Assembly (NCBI GenBank): GCA_001823315.1
Contig: MHUC01000006.1
Location: forward strand, 7,029-17,053
Source of the DNA: Candidatus Wildermuthbacteria bacterium RIFCSPHIGHO2_12_FULL_40_12
GTDB taxonomy: Bacteria; Patescibacteriota; Minisyncoccia; Minisyncoccales; 2-12-FULL-40-12
DNA length: 10,025 nucleotides
Reading direction: 5' to 3'
How positions within the stretch are numbered: the stretch's first letter is position 1; every line of letters begins with the position of its first letter. The position numbers were made by a program, and so were the translations under genes. Under the pieces are notes generated by a model. The model was not told where the DNA came from. It searched no databases and worked only from the letters and a program-made list of their open reading frames with translations. This document shows, in pieces, positions 1 to 6,027 of this stretch.

Positions 1-2
1 TT

Positions 3-788
3 TTCGTCGCGCTTAAAAACGCTTTTGCAAAATTGGGCTGGGGACCAGACGATGTTTTGCTGGTTTACGGGATCGGTTGCCATGGCCATATGGTGAACTA
101 TTTGAATACTTTTGGCTTTGAAGGGTTGCACGGCAGGGGTTTGCCCGTGGCTACTGGCGCGAAACTTGCCAATCATAAATTAAATATCATTGCGATTGTG
201 GGTGACGGAGATCAGTTGGGTGAGGGAGGTAATCATTTTTTGCACGCTTGCCGCCGCAATGTGGATATTACCTGTATTATTCATGATAATCAGGTCTATG
301 GTTTAACCGTTGGCCAGTCATCTCCCACGTCAGCTAAGGGTTTTAAGAGCAGAACGGCTCCAATAGGCACAGTTGAAGAACCGGTTAATCCTATCTCTTT
401 GGCGTTGGCTGCCGGCGCGCCATTTGTCGCTCAAGGGTTTTCCGGCGATATCAAGCAATTAACCGACCTATTTGTTGAAGCCATAAAGCACAAAGGATTT
501 TCCTTAGTGAATGTTTTCCAGCCCTGCGTTACTTTCAATTATTTAAATACTTATCAATGGTTCTACGATCGGGTTTATAAGGTAGAAGATACGGGTCACA
601 ATCCGAGCGATAAATTGGCCGCTTTTCAAAAAGCGCTGGAGCTTGAAACCAAATTACCAACAGGAATTATCTATAACGCAGAAAGACCGCTTTTTGAAGA
701 TAGCTTGCCGCAAATAGCTAAAGACCCATTGGTTAATCAGCCGATTGATGATATCAACATCGAGAAGTTATTCACGGAGTTTAGATAG
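3..788 (+). CDS. 2-oxoacid:ferredoxin oxidoreductase beta subunit (5' end missing)
   Basis: Beta subunit of a pyruvate- or 2-oxoglutarate-type ferredoxin oxidoreductase. The family binds thiamine diphosphate, decarboxylates a 2-oxoacid, makes acyl-CoA and reduces ferredoxin in the cytoplasm. The frame is open to the window edge, so the gene begins upstream; the TTG at 33 is internal. Visible motifs are GIGCHG, the HGRGLPVATGAKLAN stretch, the TPP/Mg signature GDGD followed about 30 residues later by DN, then VYGLTVGQSSPTS and FQPCVTFN. The Cys in GIGC and in QPC match the third and fourth Fe-S ligands known for this family; the first two (CxxC) would lie before the window. The typical length of about 280 residues implies that only a few tens of residues are missing. 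The alpha/gamma subunit should lie just upstream. Pyruvate versus 2-oxoglutarate specificity cannot be decided from this part. A hairpin terminator follows. Confidence 0.93.
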   Translation, partial: FVALKNAFAKLGWGPDDVLLVYGIGCHGHMVNYLNTFGFEGLHGRGLPVATGAKLANHKLNIIAIVGDGDQLGEGGNHFLHACRRNVDITCIIHDNQVYGLTVGQSSPTSAKGFKSRTAPIGTVEEPVNPISLALAAGAPFVAQGFSGDIKQLTDLFVEAIKHKGFSLVNVFQPCVTFNYLNTYQWFYDRVYKVEDTGHNPSDKLAAFQKALELETKLPTGIIYNAERPLFEDSLPQIAKDPLVNQPIDDINIEKLFTEFR

Positions 789-816
789 AAAACAGAAAAT
801 AGAGGATAGAAGATAG

Positions 817-837
817 GAGTCCGGAAACGGGCTTTTT
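817..837 (+). terminator. Rho-independent terminator after the oxidoreductase gene
   Basis: Stem GTCCG (819-823) pairs with CGGGC (828-832), including one G-U pair, across a GAAA tetraloop of GNRA type. It is followed by TTTTT (833-837). It lies 30 nt after the oxidoreductase stop and only 2 nt before the -35 box of the next operon, so it insulates the two units. The 789-816 stretch before it is purine-rich low-complexity DNA with repeated ATAG-like words. Confidence 0.7.
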
Positions 838-839
838 GG

Positions 840-880
840 TTGACAAGCGATTATAAAAGATTATAATGATATTATAATAA
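840..880 (+). promoter_or_regulatory. Promoter and probable operator of the AbrB/Doc toxin-antitoxin operon
   Basis: Perfect sigma70-like boxes: TTGACA (840-845), a 16-nt spacer, TATAAT (862-867). Three copies of ATTATAA start at 850, 860 and 871, so they lie 10 and 11 bp apart, about one helical turn. Two of them form palindromes (ATTATAAT at 860-867, TATTATAATA at 870-879). The repeats cover the spacer, the -10 box and the predicted start site. Occupation by the AbrB-fold antitoxin encoded next would block transcription; that autoregulation is inferred. The expected start near 874-876 leaves only about 10-12 nt before the ATG. Confidence 0.75.
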
Positions 881-885
881 GCATT

Positions 886-1125
886 ATGACTCAAAAAGTT
901 TTAAAAGTCGGTTCTTCGGCAGCTGTAACAATTCCTAAGAGGTCTTTAGAGGAGCTTGGTCTTAAGATTGGAGATAGGGTTGTAGTTGAAGTTGACCGTA
1001 AATCAAAATCAGTATTAATTCGATCTCAATGGCAACCCTCCAAAGCCGATCAGAAAATCGCCAAATTAACTTTGAGTTTTGTTAATCGCTACCGTAGGGA
1101 TTTAGAAGCGCTTGCGCGAAAATAA
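886..1125 (+). CDS. AbrB/MazE/SpoVT-fold antitoxin (partner of Doc-like toxin)
   Basis: A 79-residue protein with an N-terminal AbrB/SpoVT swapped-hairpin DNA-binding domain, roughly residues 1-47. Its signature runs KVGSSAAVTIPK, then LGLKIGDRVVVEVD. The C-terminal tail (about 50-79, with FVNRYRRDLEALAR) is predicted helical and is the part expected to wrap and neutralise the toxin, as in Phd/Doc-type pairs. The gene has a strong upstream promoter with phased repeats that it probably binds, and it ends 3 nt before the toxin start, the classic antitoxin-first order. No Shine-Dalgarno sequence precedes the ATG, and the predicted 5' leader is very short. The family assignment is firm. The neutralising role is inferred from context. 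Confidence 0.88.
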   Translation: MTQKVLKVGSSAAVTIPKRSLEELGLKIGDRVVVEVDRKSKSVLIRSQWQPSKADQKIAKLTLSFVNRYRRDLEALARK

Positions 1126-1128
1126 AAA

Positions 1129-1515
1129 GTGAAATACCTTAATAAAGAGCAGATTCTTTTAATTCACTCGATAGCTATAGACGAAACCAGCGGTATGCAT
1201 GGCGTTAGAGATTACCATACTATTCTAAGCTTAGAAGAATTACCGAGGCAAAAATTCGGAGGAAAAGAATTGTATCCAACAATATTTCTTAAGGGCGCGG
1301 TCTACGTAAAGAATATCTTAATGAGCCATCCATTTATTGATGGTAATAAGAGGACCGGTATGACTGCTGCTTTTGTTTTTCTTGAAAATAATGGCTATAA
1401 AGCTACGGCCAAAGAAGGAGAGATAGAAAGATTTGCCTTAAGAATAATTCATGATCGACTTGAACTTCAAAAAATCGCAGAATGGCTTAAAAGAAATTCT
1501 AAGAAAATAAAATAG
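1129..1515 (+). CDS. Doc/Fic-family toxin (death-on-curing type)
   Basis: A 128-residue Fic-fold protein. The active-site loop is HPFIDGNKRT at residues 67-76: His67 is the expected general base, Asp71 the metal ligand, and Lys74-Arg75 replace the Gly-Arg of AMP-transferring Fic enzymes. The Lys is the Doc hallmark. P1 Doc phosphorylates elongation factor Tu and stops translation. Length and an Ile-His-rich N-terminal helix fit Doc proteins. The downstream segment FVFLENNGY also follows the family pattern. The start is GTG at 1129, 3 nt after the antitoxin stop, implying translational coupling. The second Arg of the canonical Fic motif is absent (Met78 there), favouring kinase-type chemistry over AMPylation. 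That chemistry is inferred. Confidence 0.88.
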   Translation: MKYLNKEQILLIHSIAIDETSGMHGVRDYHTILSLEELPRQKFGGKELYPTIFLKGAVYVKNILMSHPFIDGNKRTGMTAAFVFLENNGYKATAKEGEIERFALRIIHDRLELQKIAEWLKRNSKKIK

Positions 1516-1531
1516 CAAATCTCTTAATAAA

Positions 1532-1599
1532 AGCGGTTTGGAACAATAGAGTAATGACAGTGAGTAGAAAGCAACCCGAAATTAAAAGACCAAACCGTT
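1532..1599 (+). repeat. Long-range inverted repeat in the gap after the Doc gene
   Basis: CGGTTTGG (1534-1541) is the exact reverse complement of CCAAACCG (1590-1597). An adjacent A-T and a G-U pair extend the stem to about 10 bp. The loop is 48 nt and no T-tract follows, so it is not an ordinary terminator. It fills most of the 1516-1678 gap, which otherwise shows only AT-rich sequence and a possible extended -10 (TGGTAAAAT, 1607-1615). It could be a structured RNA, an operator pair or chance. Confidence 0.35.
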
Positions 1600-1678
1600 G
1601 CCGCCGTGGTAAAATTTATAGAAACATACAGGGAGAATTTATAAAATCACGGGATAATGATTAAAATTGTTGAAAGAA

Positions 1679-2257
1679 ATGAGATTAGAAAAAGAATATA
1701 AGCAATTAATTGTTCTTATAGATAGTTCTGGCGGCAGAAAGAAAGATTCTAAAAATGGAGGTGGTTCTGCCTTTTGGGCGGCTTATTTGTATGATCCTTT
1801 TAATAAAGAAAAAATATCTAAACTATCTTTAGAATTGCCATCAGAAAAGAGATTTGAAATAGATATCTTATTACAGAAATCTCCCATTTTACCGATTAGA
1901 TGTGGCGCTGTTTTTTCTGATAAACGAGGACCGAATAATATTTTCTATGAGGGATTGATTGATGTACTGCAGAGCTGCCTATATCTCGTTAAAAAATATA
2001 GTTGGAATTTAAATCTAATTATTATGGGAGATTGTAAGCGAGTTTTTGACGAGATTAAGGTTAATCAACCAGCGCCGGGGAGTCAGAGTTTCTATGATAC
2101 GTTTAAAGGCATTGAGAGAGAATATACAAATCTTAACTCAAGGGTTGAATATCGATGGTGCCAAAGAGAAGAATGGAAAGAATACCAGCGCATAGATAGA
2201 ATAGCAAAAGATTTTAAAAATAAAATTATGAATACCTGGAAAGAAGAAGAAAAATAA
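1679..2257 (+). CDS. Divergent RNase H-fold protein (possible nuclease)
   Basis: Numbering is from ATG 1679 (192 aa). The order of elements matches RNase HI. LIVLIDSSGG (first Asp, about residue 15) and the Gly-rich GGGSAFWAAYLYD form the first beta hairpin. YEGLIDVLQSCLYLV places Glu91 at the start of a helix. LIIMGDCKRVFDEI places Asp118 after a strand and before a helix. VEYRWCQREEW then leads to RIDRIAKDF, with Asp173 in the final helix. The D-E-D-D quartet is the two-metal catalytic set of RNase H. Overall identity looks low, and a DUF3800-type member of the same superfamily is an alternative. Whether it cuts RNA in hybrids, DNA or something else is unknown. In-frame TTG 1667 would add four residues; ATG is preferred, with GAAAG just upstream. 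It heads a cluster with two unknown genes. Confidence 0.6.
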   Translation: MRLEKEYKQLIVLIDSSGGRKKDSKNGGGSAFWAAYLYDPFNKEKISKLSLELPSEKRFEIDILLQKSPILPIRCGAVFSDKRGPNNIFYEGLIDVLQSCLYLVKKYSWNLNLIIMGDCKRVFDEIKVNQPAPGSQSFYDTFKGIEREYTNLNSRVEYRWCQREEWKEYQRIDRIAKDFKNKIMNTWKEEEK

Positions 2258-2260
2258 ATC

Positions 2261-2545
2261 ATGAGAATAAAGGATTTGCACTATACAAAAAATCCCTCAG
2301 GAATTATTGAGCTCGGTGGGGTACTTGAAATAGACATAAATCAAATGTTCTTGTTGTCGTTAGGGCGACTCGACAAACAAACCTTAAGACTAAATCTAAA
2401 AGCTGATCATAGGGAAGTAACTGCTTATGTTAGATCAAAGAATTTAGAAGAAGAACATTTTTTAGATTTTTTACAACAAGAATTGAACAAAAATTTTATC
2501 GGTAAGTCATACAACGAAATAGTGAATATAGACTTTGAAAGTTAA
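2261..2545 (+). CDS. Hypothetical protein, 94 aa
   Basis: I do not recognise this family. It starts 3 nt after the stop of the RNase H-fold gene, so the two are almost certainly co-transcribed and translationally coupled. The protein is soluble and has no Cys or signal peptide. The first 60 residues look beta-rich (GIIELGGVLEIDI, TLRLNLKADHREVTAYVRS). They are followed by an acidic amphipathic helix (NLEEEHFLDFLQQELNKNF, about 61-79) and a short tail. Tight coupling to a nuclease-like protein suggests a partner, inhibitor or substrate adaptor, but nothing in the sequence proves it. Confidence 0.7.
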   Translation: MRIKDLHYTKNPSGIIELGGVLEIDINQMFLLSLGRLDKQTLRLNLKADHREVTAYVRSKNLEEEHFLDFLQQELNKNFIGKSYNEIVNIDFES

Positions 2546-2591
2546 AGAGAGATTAAAAAATAACCTACCAACAAAAAATTAGAAAAGATTT

Positions 2592-3083
2592 ATGGTAATT
2601 ACAGACAAAATTTTACTCTGGCAAACGATAGTGGTATTCTTGACCTTTCTGACCGCAAGCGCCGCGACTTATTTGGCATGGATGATTGGTAGGAGACAAA
2701 ATGAGATTAACAAACAAGCATTAGATATCCAGAATTTCGTAGAAACTTTTGTAATGCCCCAACGGGTTATCGGCCAAGATGAACAGGGTAATCAAAAATT
2801 TTTATATTGGAATCTACTAGTTAAAAATGCTAGCTCATATCCTATATATCTTAATAGATTTGTTTTGAACGGAGTCGCGCATCTAATTGGCAATAGTGTG
2901 GTTCCTATCGGCGGCGATAATTGGTATGCAATCCCCGTTTCAAAAGACGTACAAGAAAAAGGAGAACTCTCCCTAGAAATAGAATTCGAGGATTATTTAG
3001 GAACTCAATATCTTTCTCGTCATTACGGAAAGCTTGAGAATGCGAATTGGCAAATTCGTTCAGAAAAACGCAATAAAGTATGA
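2592..3083 (+). CDS. Hypothetical single-TM protein with cytoplasmic C-terminal domain
   Basis: A 163-residue protein with one strong membrane helix at about residues 8-32 (VVFLTFLTASAATYLAWMIG). The Arg-Arg pair and polar helix that follow (RRQNEINKQALDIQNFVE) predict an outside N-terminus and a cytoplasmic C-terminus by the positive-inside rule. From about residue 52 the sequence becomes beta-rich and looks like a compact beta-sandwich (WNLLVKNASSYPIYLNRFVLNG, then SLEIEFEDYLGTQYLSRHYG). This layout of one TM, a basic polar linker and a beta domain recurs in uncharacterised bacterial proteins, and I know no assigned role. It follows the 94-aa gene by 46 nt on the same strand and probably belongs to the same operon. 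The stop is TGA. Confidence 0.7.
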   Translation: MVITDKILLWQTIVVFLTFLTASAATYLAWMIGRRQNEINKQALDIQNFVETFVMPQRVIGQDEQGNQKFLYWNLLVKNASSYPIYLNRFVLNGVAHLIGNSVVPIGGDNWYAIPVSKDVQEKGELSLEIEFEDYLGTQYLSRHYGKLENANWQIRSEKRNKV

Positions 3084-3091
3084 CTAACTTG

Positions 3092-3119
3092 TTAACAAAA
3101 ATCATGAGAATAGTATAAA
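3092..3119 (+). promoter_or_regulatory. Probable promoter of the secreted-protein gene
   Basis: TTAACA (3092-3097), a 16-nt spacer and TATAAA (3114-3119), each box matching consensus at five of six positions. The expected transcription start is near 3126, giving a leader of about 32 nt, the longest among the promoters seen here. No clear Shine-Dalgarno sequence precedes the ATG at 3158. Confidence 0.5.
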
Positions 3120-3157
3120 AGGTCGATAAGATTAAAATAATTAAAAAATAAAGTTGT

Positions 3158-3655
3158 ATGAAAAAAGAAACTTTGAAAATTATTATTTCCTTGTTTGTTT
3201 TTGTGGGAGTTGTTTTGGCGGGGAATCAGGTTTTAGCGGATGCTGATAATAATCCAATTTTTCCAACATTTGAACAAGTTAGGCAAATGATCGCTGATGC
3301 CTTAGGGCAATCGCAAGTTTTACCACCATTTACTTCAGAAATAGATGATAATCTGGCATATACTATTAAGCGTACTCCAGATGAATATATGATTTTTGTA
3401 GGTTTACATCCCATGCTAATGAACCAAGAGTTTACAGGACAACCCGGTCATTTTAATGATGATTCAGGTAGTTCATGGGGTGTTGCTCATTTACCGTCGG
3501 GTGATAAAATTGGCATAGGATACGTAGGTATGGTTAGTTGGTTTATTCCTGTTACAAATATGCCTCCAGAAGGAACTCCTATTGATGTTGATATTTACAC
3601 ATTTTACGCTGGGAAAACAATCCATCTTAATGCCACAATAACTAATTGGCAGTAA
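3158..3655 (+). CDS. Secreted hypothetical protein with Sec signal peptide
   Basis: A 165-residue protein. The N-terminus is a textbook signal peptide: MKKETLK, a hydrophobic core (IIISLFVFVGVVLAG), then likely signal peptidase I cleavage after VLA at about residue 27. There is no lipobox Cys. The mature part is about 138 residues, Cys-free and rich in beta-prone, Gly and aromatic residues. It contains HFNDDSGSSWGVAHLPSGDKIGIGYVGMVSWFIPV and ends in IHLNATITNWQ. The last stretch looks like an extracellular beta-sandwich, but I do not recognise the family. It has its own promoter and is followed by a terminator-like hairpin, then the TM-anchored wall peptidase gene. A surface role is inferred from export alone. 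Confidence 0.75.
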   Translation: MKKETLKIIISLFVFVGVVLAGNQVLADADNNPIFPTFEQVRQMIADALGQSQVLPPFTSEIDDNLAYTIKRTPDEYMIFVGLHPMLMNQEFTGQPGHFNDDSGSSWGVAHLPSGDKIGIGYVGMVSWFIPVTNMPPEGTPIDVDIYTFYAGKTIHLNATITNWQ

Positions 3656-3689
3656 TTTCTAGTACGAATCAATGATTTGAGGGCAAAAG

Positions 3690-3711
3690 ATCGCCGCGAT
3701 GGCGATTTTTT
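3690..3711 (+). terminator. Rho-independent terminator-like hairpin directly before the M15B gene
   Basis: ATCGCC (3690-3695) pairs with GGCGAT (3701-3706) around the loop GCGAT, followed by T's to 3711. It ends the secreted-protein transcript 34 nt after its stop. The T-tract finishes only 14 nt before the ATG at 3726, so the next gene needs either read-through or a promoter overlapping the hairpin. Confidence 0.75.
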
Positions 3712-3725
3712 GATAGAGTAAATTT

Positions 3726-4634
3726 ATGGCTGATACAAAAGAAATTCTTGTTAAACTGCTTACAATTATTTTGGCGCTTATAATCGTTGCTGGTTTAGGT
3801 TATGGCGGTTATCGTGGTTATCAATATTATCTTTTTACAGAAAATCTAAAAGAGGTAAAAAATAATCTTTTTCTGACCAAAATAGATCTTGAAAAGAAAA
3901 TTGGACAGTTTGAGCTTAATATCTTGCAACTATCAGCCGAAAATACAAACCTTACCAACTCATTAATTGAAGAACGTAATAGAAATAATGAGTTTGAGGC
4001 GCAGATACAATCAATACAGGGCACGGTTGATATTGTTCAAAAGCTTCAAAACACAGACAAAGAATTGCTGCAAAAATACTCAAAAGTGTATTTCCTTAAC
4101 GAAAATTATACGCCAGAAAGCTTAGTGGCGATTGACTCCAAATACCTGCAAGATAAAAATGAGTCCGAGCAAATACACGTCAGCGTCCAGCGATTTCTTT
4201 ATAGCTTACTCGATAGGGCTACTGCTAATGGTACGCCTTTGGAAATAATTTCGGCATATAGGTCGTTTAAGGAGCAAGCGTCGTTAAAAACAGGATACAA
4301 AGTAACGTATGGCTCTGGCGCCAATAAATTTTCGGCAGATCAAGGATATTCAGAGCATCAATTAGGAACTACCGTAGATTTCACCACTCCGGATCTTGGG
4401 GCTGGATTTTCAAAATTTGAAACAACAACGGCATATACTTGGCTTACAGAAAATGCTTATAAATATGGTTTCGCGCTTTCTTATCCAAAGAACAACGCCT
4501 ATTATCAGTTTGAGCCGTGGCATTGGCGATTTATAGGTGTTGAATTGGTTCAAAAACTACACGATAATCATTTATATTTTTACGACCTGGACCAGCGTCT
4601 AATTGATACTTATCTTATTTCTATATTCGACTAA
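3726..4634 (+). CDS. TM-anchored D-alanyl-D-alanine carboxypeptidase, VanY type (peptidase M15B)
   Basis: A 302-residue zinc peptidase expected to trim the terminal D-Ala from peptidoglycan stem peptides outside the membrane. Residues about 8-27 form a membrane anchor. Residues about 38-115 are a charged heptad-like coiled coil (ENLKEVKNNLF through VQKLQNTDKELLQK) that would hold the catalytic domain away from the membrane. The M15B domain occupies about 150-280. It carries SAYRS (176-180), the zinc motif SEHQLGTTVDF with His211 and Asp218, and EPWHWRF with catalytic Glu263 and the third zinc ligand His266. All key residues are present, so it should be active. No Cys is present. It sits behind a terminator-like hairpin and is followed by another terminator, so it is probably monocistronic. 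The VanY-like label does not imply vancomycin resistance; no VanR/S/H/A/X genes are present. Confidence 0.9.
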   Translation: MADTKEILVKLLTIILALIIVAGLGYGGYRGYQYYLFTENLKEVKNNLFLTKIDLEKKIGQFELNILQLSAENTNLTNSLIEERNRNNEFEAQIQSIQGTVDIVQKLQNTDKELLQKYSKVYFLNENYTPESLVAIDSKYLQDKNESEQIHVSVQRFLYSLLDRATANGTPLEIISAYRSFKEQASLKTGYKVTYGSGANKFSADQGYSEHQLGTTVDFTTPDLGAGFSKFETTTAYTWLTENAYKYGFALSYPKNNAYYQFEPWHWRFIGVELVQKLHDNHLYFYDLDQRLIDTYLISIFD

Positions 4635-4675
4635 GAGAATTTAAGCTATTGTTTATCTTTGATGAGTAAAATTAT

Positions 4676-4700
4676 AAAAATCGCTACAATGGCGGTTTTT
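4676..4700 (+). terminator. Rho-independent terminator after the M15B gene
   Basis: AATCGC (4679-4684) pairs with GCGGTT (4692-4697), including one G-U pair, across a 7-nt loop, followed by TTTTT. Flanking A's at 4676-4678 can extend pairing into the T-tract, so it may work on both strands. The core resembles the hairpins at 3690 and 5562. Confidence 0.6.
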
Positions 4701-4746
4701 GTTTGGGTAAAATTGGGGCGTGTAGATTATCGATCGCTAATTTTGG

Positions 4747-4775
4747 TTGGTAGTTTTATAGTAGGAGTATATAAT
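4747..4775 (+). promoter_or_regulatory. Promoter of the seven-TM protein gene
   Basis: TTGGTA (4747-4752), a 17-nt spacer and a perfect TATAAT (4770-4775). The ATG at 4789 is 13 nt beyond the -10 box, so the leader should be about 5-8 nt. This is too short for a Shine-Dalgarno interaction. Confidence 0.6.
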
Positions 4776-4788
4776 AAGTAAATATCCT

Positions 4789-5523
4789 ATGAATTTATCA
4801 ATCGATTGGAATACGACAGAATTATTGGCTATTGCTGGTTTTGCTTTGGGATTAATTTGTAGTTTGTTTCTTTTTTATGTTTGGATAAAATATCACAGGA
4901 ATCGAAGCCACATTCTTTTATGGTCTGGCGGTTTAACACTTTTTTATATTTTTTTGATTCCTTTCATCTGGGCTAATCTTGGGATCAATGTCGTCCTTGA
5001 TAAATGGACGAATTTTTTTATATTTACGATTCCTTTAATATTTCTAGGCTGGGTGCTGGTTTATTTGGGGATTATTAGGGTAAAGTTACCATTGGCACGA
5101 AAAATACCGACTATTTATTATTCATTGTTATTTTTCTGGGTACTTTCGTCTTTTTTCTTTTACGCTATCAGATTTTATTCATCGGGGTACCAACAATTAT
5201 TATCAATTATTGGTATCGCAGTTTTCTTTATTGCAATACATATTTTAATCCTCTTGGCTTTATTGGATTGGATTAAAAAAACTAGCCGACGAGGTAGTGT
5301 AAGGGTAAAAACAGGCATTATTTTTATAATAGTCGCGATTATTATTTCTGTTGCGAGGTATTTAATTATTTTGAACGATCTTATTAGTCTACCTCATGTC
5401 TTTTGGTTTCTTTCTGTGGCCGGATTTGATATTGTATTTATCTTGAGGAGTGTGGTCGTTATCCTTTTAGCTATCGGTTTTGTTCTGGCGCATAAACACC
5501 GACCATCTGAAGAAGGAGCGTAA
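4789..5523 (+). CDS. Hypothetical seven-TM membrane protein
   Basis: A 244-residue integral membrane protein. Hydrophobic segments lie at about 11-33, 40-65, 73-98, 107-130, 137-162, 176-196 and 204-235, giving seven likely helices. The interhelical loops are short, with basic runs (KYHRNRSH, KLPLARK, KKTSRRGSVRVKT) expected on the cytoplasmic side. The outside N-terminus MNLSIDWNTTE is short. The architecture resembles the 7TM sensor modules found at the N-terminus of some histidine kinases, but here no kinase, GGDEF or other output domain follows and the C-terminus is a short polar tail. No catalytic motif is evident and there are no Cys pairs. A stand-alone signalling or transport role cannot be decided. 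It has its own near-leaderless promoter, and a terminator lies 38 nt after its stop. Confidence 0.7.
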   Translation: MNLSIDWNTTELLAIAGFALGLICSLFLFYVWIKYHRNRSHILLWSGGLTLFYIFLIPFIWANLGINVVLDKWTNFFIFTIPLIFLGWVLVYLGIIRVKLPLARKIPTIYYSLLFFWVLSSFFFYAIRFYSSGYQQLLSIIGIAVFFIAIHILILLALLDWIKKTSRRGSVRVKTGIIFIIVAIIISVARYLIILNDLISLPHVFWFLSVAGFDIVFILRSVVVILLAIGFVLAHKHRPSEEGA

Positions 5524-5561
5524 TGATGGATGGGGGTTATCAGGTGGAGAATAGAGAGAAG

Positions 5562-5582
5562 TCGCTAAAACAGCGATTTTTT
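5562..5582 (+). terminator. Rho-independent terminator between the seven-TM and VKOR genes
   Basis: TCGCT (5562-5566), loop AAAAC, AGCGA (5572-5576), then TTTTTT to 5582. The downstream GCGATTTTTTG is identical to that of the hairpin at 3690-3711. As there, the T-tract ends exactly 14 nt before the next ATG (5597). Confidence 0.75.
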
Positions 5583-5596
5583 GTTAAGCTTAGTGT

Positions 5597-5989
5597 ATGA
5601 GCGCAATAACTATTTTATTTTTTAGCGCGGTTGGCGTACTGGACACGCTTTACCTGATTTACCATAAAATCCGAGGAACCGAGGTTGCCTGTCCGTTCTT
5701 CCCCAAAGAGTGGTGCCGAAAAGTACAGAAGAGTCCATACAGTAAAATCTTCGGGATACCGAACGCGTTTCTCGGTTTTGCGATATTCTTGGCTATCTTT
5801 GTTTTAACTTGGCTCTACACCAACTTTATTGTTCCCGCTTGGCCGATTCAGACGCTCATACTAATCGGTTTTCTGTTTTCAATATACTTTACATATACAC
5901 AGGGATTTATATTGAAAGCATTTTGTACGTGGTGTTTAGTTTCGGCAATCAGTTTTACGGTTATGTTTTTGTCGGTATGGTTTTTCTGA
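5597..5989 (+). CDS. Vitamin K epoxide reductase (VKOR) family disulfide-forming enzyme
   Basis: A 130-residue membrane protein with about four TM helices. VKOR homologues in bacteria replace DsbB: they reoxidise a DsbA-like thioredoxin and pass electrons to quinone, driving disulfide formation outside the membrane. All four functional cysteines are visible: the loop pair Cys32 and Cys40 (ACPFFPKEWC), and the active-site CTWC at 110-113 in the last helices. The conserved Ser (Ser46) and the GIPNAFLG segment follow the family pattern, as does the N-terminal GVLDTLYLIYHKIRGTEV. There is no fused thioredoxin domain, and no DsbA-like partner is in the window. The start is ATG 5597; no good Shine-Dalgarno is seen. 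A small Cys-rich gene follows 38 nt downstream. Confidence 0.92.
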   Translation: MSAITILFFSAVGVLDTLYLIYHKIRGTEVACPFFPKEWCRKVQKSPYSKIFGIPNAFLGFAIFLAIFVLTWLYTNFIVPAWPIQTLILIGFLFSIYFTYTQGFILKAFCTWCLVSAISFTVMFLSVWFF

Positions 5990-5996
5990 CAGCCCG

Positions 5997-6024
5997 TTAG
6001 TTTTTTTATGAAACTAAAAACTAA
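5997..6024 (+). repeat. A/T-only inverted repeat between VKOR and the small Cys-rich gene
   Basis: TTAGTTTTT (5997-6005) is the perfect reverse complement of AAAAACTAA (6016-6024), with a 10-nt loop. The right arm ends 3 nt before the ATG at 6028, so a folded transcript would bury the initiation region. It has no G-C core and is not a classical terminator on the plus strand. Confidence 0.45.
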
Positions 6025-6027
6025 AAG

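Noticed and set aside
785..816. ATAG-like word repeats as a CRISPR or minisatellite
   Set aside because: The words are short, irregular and purine-biased, with no constant unit length or spacers.
2905..3105. Minus-strand 66-aa frame opposite the single-TM protein gene
   Set aside because: No domain, no ribosome site, and it lies within a coherent plus-strand protein.
3726..4634. VanY as part of a vancomycin-resistance cluster
   Set aside because: No vanR/S/H/A/X-type neighbours. TM-anchored M15B peptidases are ordinary wall enzymes in such genomes.
4789..5523. Seven-TM protein as a rhodopsin
   Set aside because: The last helix has no Lys in a retinal-binding DxxxK context and the other retinal-pocket residues are not seen.
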